From Rhodocyclaceae bacterium (GTDB lineage Bacteria > Pseudomonadota > Gammaproteobacteria > Burkholderiales > Rhodocyclaceae): a stretch of 39,453 nucleotides of DNA. Positions 34,581-39,453 of this stretch are shown here, piece after piece (the stretch's first letter is position 1; the number at the start of each line of letters is the position of its first letter). The notes beneath the pieces were generated by a model. That model was given only the letters and a program-made list of their open reading frames with translations, made no database searches and was not told where the DNA came from. A program made the position numbers and the translations under genes. Location: positions 1 to 39,453 of the forward strand of contig JAGRFZ010000095.1 in the NCBI GenBank assembly GCA_020445785.1. The letters are read 5' to 3'.

Positions 34581-34666
34581 GTGGGTGCCTTGGGTGGTCG
34601 GCGGGCACCGACATGGATTATTGGTCTGGAATTGAATCAATGGAGGCGCACGATGGAGCGATGCGT

Positions 34667-36025
34667 ATGGCGGAGTTGACACAAAGGGCCAGCGCCATTC
34701 GCGCGGCGATCGCTGGTTATATTGAATCGCGACGAGAGGCCAAGTTGAAAGGCAAGGACGGCGATGTCGATTTGGCATCGAAGTACGAATACGAAACCTG
34801 GTTAGCGAGCGCCGCTGCGAGGGCCAAGCATCTCCAGTCGGTGACCCACGTCTTGAAGGCGACGCATCCGAGCGCGAAGGGAAGCAACGTCTATGTTCAG
34901 CCTGGCGAAATGCTGGGCCGTGGTGAAGTTGGAACGCACAGCCTAGGACCGGAATTTGCAGAAGATACCGCCGTTGCGGATGCCAAACACCTGGACGTGT
35001 TCTCGCTTCTGAAGCTGCCGTTTGAGGGACGGCGCGTGCTCGACTGGTTGCGCGATGGCGACGTCGATATTCGGGTCGCCTTGCATTCCGACCCTGCGGT
35101 AGCGGATCGATGGATCAAAGCGTTCAAGGGATTGATTCGCGTCGAGGAAAGGCTCGCGTCACATGCTTTCGCAAAACAGGTCTACTGGCTCGCGGGGGAG
35201 TCGGCAACGCAGAACGACCAGTACCATCTGCTGCAGCCGATGTTCTCCAGTGCTCTGGCCCACGCGGTGCACGGCGAAATCCAGGAAGCACGCTTCGGCG
35301 AATCGAACAAGCTGGCGCGCCAGGCCTTCCGTGCCAAGGAAGCGCACGAGGGTCCGTATCGCGACTACCGCAGCCTCGCGGTGCGCAAACTGGGTGGCAC
35401 GAAACCGCAGAACGTGTCGCAGCTCAACAGCGAGCGGGGCGGCATCAACTACCTGCTGGCTTCACTACCGCCCACGTGGTCCCCACAGGGATTGCGTATC
35501 CCGCTCGGGCTGACGTCGATGATGGATCGGTTTGCATACTTCAAGGGCACGCGCCGCCTGCTCAAGAGCCTAGCTGATTTCCTGCTCGGCGATCCGCCGC
35601 CGAACGGCACCACGCGCAGCACGCGCCGCGCGATCGAACAGGAACTGGCGGCGCGCTTGGCATTGTTCGCTGCGGAGATCCGGATGCGTTTCGAACCCGG
35701 CTGGAGCCGCGATCCCGAGTGCGTGCTGGCGTCGTGCGAGAAGCTGTGGCTGGACCCGGAGCGCGTCGAGTTGCCGGTCCGCGTTGACCCCGAGCACCCC
35801 GAGTGGGAGGCGCAGGACCGCGAGTTCATTGCGGCCTACGACTTGGGCAACTGGCCGGACGAGGTGGCGGGCCAATTCGCCAACTGGGTCAACGCTCGCT
35901 TGCGGGACGCCGGGCTCACGACGGTCGGCGATGCGGAGTTCAGGCACTGGGCCCGCCAGGTCATCGTGGACGCAGCCTGGCCGGTGCCGACGAACCGGCG
36001 CGCACCGATGGGGGGCGAAGGATGA
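34667..36025 (+). CDS. csy1: Cas8f (Csy1), large subunit of type I-F Cascade
   Basis: The subunit that, with Cas5f, forms the tail of the Csy complex and recognises the PAM. About 452 aa from ATG 34667 (MAELTQRASAIRAAIAGYIE), a length like the roughly 434 aa of P. aeruginosa Csy1. Shared segments include WLASAAARAKHLQSVTHVLK, HPSAKGSNV, ARFGESNKLARQAFR, KLGGTKPQNVSQLNSERGG and LPPTWSPQ. Start choice: GGAG at 34655-34658 fits 34667; upstream in-frame ATGs at 34661, 34640 and 34613 are possible and would lengthen a non-conserved N-terminus. The stop overlaps the csy2 start (ATGA). The C-terminal helical domain (EPGWSRDPEC, WPDEVAGQFANWVN) is present, so the protein looks complete. Confidence 0.93.
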   Translation: MAELTQRASAIRAAIAGYIESRREAKLKGKDGDVDLASKYEYETWLASAAARAKHLQSVTHVLKATHPSAKGSNVYVQPGEMLGRGEVGTHSLGPEFAEDTAVADAKHLDVFSLLKLPFEGRRVLDWLRDGDVDIRVALHSDPAVADRWIKAFKGLIRVEERLASHAFAKQVYWLAGESATQNDQYHLLQPMFSSALAHAVHGEIQEARFGESNKLARQAFRAKEAHEGPYRDYRSLAVRKLGGTKPQNVSQLNSERGGINYLLASLPPTWSPQGLRIPLGLTSMMDRFAYFKGTRRLLKSLADFLLGDPPPNGTTRSTRRAIEQELAARLALFAAEIRMRFEPGWSRDPECVLASCEKLWLDPERVELPVRVDPEHPEWEAQDREFIAAYDLGNWPDEVAGQFANWVNARLRDAGLTTVGDAEFRHWARQVIVDAAWPVPTNRRAPMGGEG

Positions 36026-37020
36026 GCACCTGCCCGAACTTCGACCACCTGCTGGTCCTGCCCCACCTGCACGTGCAAAACGCCAATGCCGTGTCCAGCC
36101 CGCTGACGCACGGCTTTCCGTCGATGACCGCCTTCCTGGGCCTGATGTGGGCGCTGGAGCGCAAGGCGCGCGCCGCTGGTCTGGACTTGGCGTTCAAGGC
36201 AGTCGGTGCAATTGCCCATGGGCATCAGGAATTGGTGACCGACGGCGGCTTCGTGAAGGCATTCCGGCTGACGCGCAATCCGATCGACAAGGACGGCAGC
36301 ACCGCCGCCATCGTCGAGGAAGGGCGCATCCACTTGGAGCTCAGTCTGGTATTCGCGGTGGATTGCGCACGCTGGAGTCGCGAGCCGGACAGCCGGCACG
36401 CGGACGTGGCGACCGTCGCCAGCCTTTTGGCCGAGATGCGGATCGCCGGCGGTACGCTTCGCCCGCCGGGGCTGGCGACACGGATGCGCTACCAGCCTTG
36501 GGTCGTCGACCTGACGGGTACCGAGGATGATCGTCAAGCCGTGTTTCGTAAGGCGCGCATGCGCCTGCTGCCCGGTTTCGCCCTTGTCTCGCGCGACGAC
36601 CGCTTGGAGGCACGTTTGGCCGAATTGCAGGCTGAATCACCTGCCGCGACCCGGCTCGACGCCTGGTTGTCGCTGTCCCGTGTCAACTGGCACTACCAGC
36701 GGGATGGACAAGGCGGGAAAGGCGAGTGGCGCAACGACCGTCGCGGCCAGGGCTGGACGGTGCCGATTCCGGTCGGATATGGCGCCCTCGGCGAATTGCA
36801 CGCTGCCGGGTTGGTCGCCAATGCGCGCGACGCCAGCACCCCTTTTCGCTTTGTCGAGAGCCTGTACTCGATCGGCGAATGGCTGAGCCCGCATCGGCTG
36901 CAGTCTCCGCAACAGCTGCTGTGGTACGCCGATAGCCAAGCCGATGCAGGCCTCTACCGCTGCCGCAACGACTACCGGCCCGTCGCCGACCCGTTCGAAC
37001 AACTGTACGCCTTTGACTGA
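36022..37020 (+). CDS. csy2: Cas5f (Csy2) of type I-F Cascade
   Basis: The RAMP-fold subunit that caps the 5' handle of the crRNA and pairs with Cas8f. 332 aa, close to the P. aeruginosa length of about 327. The family opening FDHLLVLPHLHVQNANAVSS and the block HGFPSMTAFLGLMWALERKA are typical. Later GWTVPIPVGYGALGELHAAG and FVESLYSIGEWLSPHRL are also recognisable. The ATG overlaps the csy1 stop, so translation is coupled. csy3 follows after 27 bases with its own ribosome binding site. No lesion is visible. Confidence 0.93.
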   Translation: MSTCPNFDHLLVLPHLHVQNANAVSSPLTHGFPSMTAFLGLMWALERKARAAGLDLAFKAVGAIAHGHQELVTDGGFVKAFRLTRNPIDKDGSTAAIVEEGRIHLELSLVFAVDCARWSREPDSRHADVATVASLLAEMRIAGGTLRPPGLATRMRYQPWVVDLTGTEDDRQAVFRKARMRLLPGFALVSRDDRLEARLAELQAESPAATRLDAWLSLSRVNWHYQRDGQGGKGEWRNDRRGQGWTVPIPVGYGALGELHAAGLVANARDASTPFRFVESLYSIGEWLSPHRLQSPQQLLWYADSQADAGLYRCRNDYRPVADPFEQLYAFD

Positions 37021-37047
37021 ACGTCCACCAAGACAAGGAACGCAATC

Positions 37048-38073
37048 ATGTCCAACGAACTCAAGACCGCCTCCGTTCTCGCTTTCGAACGCAAACTCGA
37101 TCCGTCCGACGCCCTGTTTCACGCAGGGCAATGGGGCGGCCGTGACGACAGCGCGCAGTGGCCGGCCATCACGCTGCGCGCAAAGTCCGTGCGTGGCACC
37201 ATCTCCAACCGCCTCAAGACCAAGGATCAGGATCCAGCCAAGCTTGATGCCGCAATTGAGAATCCGAACCTTCAGACCGTCGACGTCGCGGCCCTGCCGT
37301 CCGACGCCGATACCCTGATGGTCCGATTCACCTTGCGCGTACTGGCCGGCACCGGCACGCCCTCAGCGTGCAACGAGGCAGACTATCGCACCAAGCTGCT
37401 CAGTACCGTGCAGGGCTATGTGGACGCCAACGGATTTGGCGAACTGGCGCGCCGCTATGCCTTCAATCTGGCCAATGGCCGTTTTCTTTGGCGCAACCGC
37501 ATCGGTGCCGAGCAGGTGGAGGTGCGTGTCGCACACTTGGTGGAGGGCGCCGCGCACACGGAGTGGCGCTTCGACGCTCTGGGCTTCCCTCTGCGCAGTT
37601 TCGACGCGCCGGGTGGCGCCGTCGCTTCGCTCGAAGCACTTAGTGAGCTGATTGCCGACGCGCTCGCCGGTCGCCGTCACGTACTGCTGCAGGTGACTGC
37701 CTTCGCACGGCTGGGGGCAGGGCAGGAGGTCTTTCCGTCGCAGGAGTTGATTCTCGATCGGGGTCGTGGCGACAAGAGCAAGACGCTGTACGACGTAGGT
37801 GGCGTGGCCGGCATCCACTCGCAGAAGCTCGGGAATGCGCTGCGCACCATCGATACCTGGTACGACGGCGCCGACGAACTCGGTCCGATCGCAGTCGAGC
37901 CTTACGGATCGGTGACTACTCAGGGCAAGGCATACCGTCAGCCGAAGCAGAAGCAGGACTTCTACAACCTGCTCGACAACTGGATTCTCAAGGACAAGGT
38001 GCCCCCGCTGGAGCAGCAGCACTTCGTCGTTGCGACCTTGGTTCGTGGTGGCGTGTTTGGAGACGCGGGGTGA
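37048..38073 (+). CDS. csy3: Cas7f (Csy3), backbone subunit of type I-F Cascade
   Basis: Six copies form the filament that holds the spacer part of the crRNA. 341 aa, almost exactly the P. aeruginosa length. It opens [23 protein letters not shown] and contains [31 protein letters not shown], then [22 protein letters not shown] and the C-terminal [22 protein letters not shown] lies about 9 nt before ATG 37048, giving its own strong ribosome binding site, as expected for the most abundant subunit. The stop lies three bases before the cas6f ATG. Confidence 0.95.
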   Translation: MSNELKTASVLAFERKLDPSDALFHAGQWGGRDDSAQWPAITLRAKSVRGTISNRLKTKDQDPAKLDAAIENPNLQTVDVAALPSDADTLMVRFTLRVLAGTGTPSACNEADYRTKLLSTVQGYVDANGFGELARRYAFNLANGRFLWRNRIGAEQVEVRVAHLVEGAAHTEWRFDALGFPLRSFDAPGGAVASLEALSELIADALAGRRHVLLQVTAFARLGAGQEVFPSQELILDRGRGDKSKTLYDVGGVAGIHSQKLGNALRTIDTWYDGADELGPIAVEPYGSVTTQGKAYRQPKQKQDFYNLLDNWILKDKVPPLEQQHFVVATLVRGGVFGDAG

Positions 38074-38075
38074 AC

Positions 38076-38639
38076 ATGGATCACTACATCGACATTCATT
38101 TATTGCCCGACCCCGAGTTTCCGCAGCCGATGCTCATGAGCGCCCTCTTTTCCAAGCTCCATCGGGGACTTGTCGAATGCGGTCGCGGCGGAATCGGAGT
38201 TAGCTTTCCCGAATTCAATCCCGCAGCGCGAGTCCTGGGTCGGACTCTACGACTACATGGCGGACCGGACGAGTTGGAACTGCTCATGGCGGCCCAGTGG
38301 ATCCAGGGTATGCGCGATCACACGCGTGTTCGCTCAACGACCAAGGTGCCGAATGACGTGCGTTATCGTACCGTCCGACGGGTACAGGCCAAGAGTGGGG
38401 CCGAACGGCTACGTAGGCGGCTGATGAATCGGAAAGGCATCGACCACGCAGCTGCCATGTCGGCCATCCCTGACTCGGCTGAAGAACGCCTAATGCTGCC
38501 GTACGTGACGCTGACAAGCGCTAGCACACGTCAGAACTTCAGACTGTTCATCGAACATGCCCCGCTTCAGGGCGCTGCGCGGGAGGGGACTTTTACCCAC
38601 TATGGCCTGAGTCCTACCGCGACCATCCCTTGGTTCTGA
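38076..38639 (+). CDS. cas6f: Cas6f (Csy4), crRNA-processing endoribonuclease
   Basis: Cuts the pre-crRNA at the foot of the repeat hairpin and stays bound to the crRNA 3' end. 187 aa, same length as P. aeruginosa Csy4. Starting from ATG 38076 (MDHYIDIHLLPDPEFP), numbering puts the catalytic His29 (SKLHRG) and Ser148/Ser150 (LTSASTRQNF) at the Pseudomonas positions. Arg102 (RRVQAKS) and the arginine-rich helix RLRRRLMNR (112-119 region) for the hairpin groove are kept. A GTG at 38070 overlapping the csy3 stop is an alternative start. The last residues THYGLSP and IPWF are conserved. The leader and array follow directly. Confidence 0.96.
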   Translation: MDHYIDIHLLPDPEFPQPMLMSALFSKLHRGLVECGRGGIGVSFPEFNPAARVLGRTLRLHGGPDELELLMAAQWIQGMRDHTRVRSTTKVPNDVRYRTVRRVQAKSGAERLRRRLMNRKGIDHAAAMSAIPDSAEERLMLPYVTLTSASTRQNFRLFIEHAPLQGAAREGTFTHYGLSPTATIPWF

Positions 38640-38771
38640 CCCCTTTTTCCCCAGTGCGTGCAGAATCGCCTGGAAATCCGGACGAATCAAGCCGGATCGT
38701 GAAATTGGGTCGATTCGGTCAGGATGCTGCTTTCTCTTTTACAATCAGTTAGGTTTAGCGTTCGGTGCCAA
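38640..38771 (+). promoter_or_regulatory. CRISPR leader
   Basis: The 132 bases between cas6f and the first repeat, more AT-rich than the genes. It begins with a C/T-rich stretch (CCCCTTTTTCCCC). A -10-like TACAAT lies at 38740-38745, with no good -35. AATCAG at 38743-38748 and AATCAA near 38686 are weak half-matches to an IHF site. Position and composition indicate the leader that promotes array transcription and spacer insertion. Confidence 0.75.
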
Positions 38772-39453
38772 GATCACTGCCGCGTAGGCAGCTCAGAAAT
38801 TGCAGATACGGCAAAGAGCCTGTCGGTCCTCGATCACTGCCGCGTAGGCAGCTCAGAAATCGCGGAATCGCCGCGTGCCGTCCTCACGCAGGATCACTGC
38901 CGCGTAGGCAGCTCAGAAAACCTGCGTGGGCTGAGGTTCTCGGAAGAGCACGATCACTGCCGCGTAGGCAGCTCAGAAATGTCTGCACTGGCATTGGCAG
39001 CGATGACCGAGGATCACTGCCGCGTAGGCAGCTCAGAAAAATGCTGAGTACAGCCAAGCATTTGCCGCGCTGATCACTGCCGCGTAGGCAGCTCAGAAAC
39101 CAGGGGAGATGTGGTGCGGCTATGGCTTGATGATCACTGCCGCGTAGGCAGCTCAGAAATGATCGTGACGCCCGGCAATGCCACCGACTTCGATCACTGC
39201 CGCGTAGGCAGCTCAGAAACGAGGCCGGGCAGGGCCGACAAGTTCCTGCCGGATCACTGCCGCGTAGGCAGCTCAGAAAAACACCGGCAACCGGCACCAC
39301 CCACACCACCCGATCACTGCCGCGTAGGCAGCTCAGAAATCCGGGCGCAGCAACAACAAGTCTGCCGAGAAGATCACTGCCGCGTAGGCAGCTCAGAAAA
39401 GCGCCACGATGGCCCCAACGACCCCGGACAAGATCACTGCCGCGTAGGCAGCT
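38772..39453 (+). CRISPR. Type I-F CRISPR array, 12 repeats and 11 spacers visible, continues past the window
   Basis: The repeats are 28 bp, GATCACTGCC...CTCAGAAA, starting at 38772 and then every 60 bases to 39432; the twelfth is cut after 22 bases. Every spacer is exactly 32 bp, and I see no base difference among the repeats. Each repeat contains the Cas6f hairpin CTGCC-GCGTA-GGCAG. Cleavage after the stem G would leave the 8-nt handle CTCAGAAA on the crRNA. The orientation is plus, with the leader on the left next to cas6f. The trailer end is not in the window. Reading frames that run through the array are artefacts of the repeats. Confidence 0.98.

Noticed and set aside
38640..38771. A further small gene or anti-CRISPR between cas6f and the array
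   Set aside because: Only 132 bases, no start with a ribosome binding site; best read as the leader.
38724..39309. Open frames with repeated peptide units on both strands at the right end
   Set aside because: The repeating peptides (e.g. DHCRVGSSE) are translations of the CRISPR repeats, whose 60-bp period is a multiple of three; not genes.

Overview
The window comes from a GC-rich proteobacterium, most likely a gamma- or betaproteobacterium. It carries a GDH-180-type NAD-glutamate dehydrogenase, a lexA-imuA-imuB cassette with an E. coli-like LexA box, a globin-coupled sensor, a Cus-type copper efflux operon and a Pseudomonas-like type I-F CRISPR-Cas system. The genus cannot be fixed from this sequence. 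Function calls come from protein motifs read by eye, with no database search.

Layout. 1-6.4 kb: the 5' part of NAD-glutamate dehydrogenase (minus strand, cut by the window edge); divergent gabD; then a coupled GNAT acetyltransferase and nitrilase-superfamily hydrolase, both starting at TTG. 6.4-7.8 kb: a 57-aa unknown protein behind a good sigma-54 promoter match; a MarR regulator; and a tautomerase-like gene broken by one in-frame amber codon, with the same 13-bp operator-like word before marR and the tautomerase. 7.8-10.95 kb: lexA-imuA-imuB (minus), SOS mutagenesis, with no dnaE2 attached. 11-16 kb: a Bcp-type peroxiredoxin overlapping a SlyD-like prolyl isomerase, a double-ATPase oligopeptide ABC protein, and a heme-globin sensor fused to a GGDEF domain whose active site looks degenerate.

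16.2-29.2 kb is a copper island. CusS/CusR-like genes (minus) diverge from a plus-strand set: small secreted protein, TolC-like lipoprotein, Tat-exported multicopper oxidase, blue-copper cupredoxin, lipoprotein cytochrome c, then CusF-like chaperone, CusC-like, CusB-like (with its own CusF domain) and CusA-like pump. A CopR/CusR-type box lies in front of each half. The first half probably oxidises or carries copper in the periplasm, and the second exports Cu(I)/Ag(I) across the envelope.

29.2-39.45 kb: a trypsin-like protease without a clear signal peptide, then a complete type I-F CRISPR-Cas locus (cas1, cas2-3, cas8f/csy1, cas5f/csy2, cas7f/csy3, cas6f/csy4), a leader, and an array of twelve identical repeats (the last cut by the window end) with eleven 32-bp spacers. 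All catalytic residues I could check in Cas1, Cas3 and Cas6f are present, so the system looks functional. I did not find a clearly undescribed system. The most unusual points are the degenerate globin-GGDEF protein, the sigma-54 mini-gene, the amber-interrupted MarR target and the oxidase-cupredoxin-cytochrome module.
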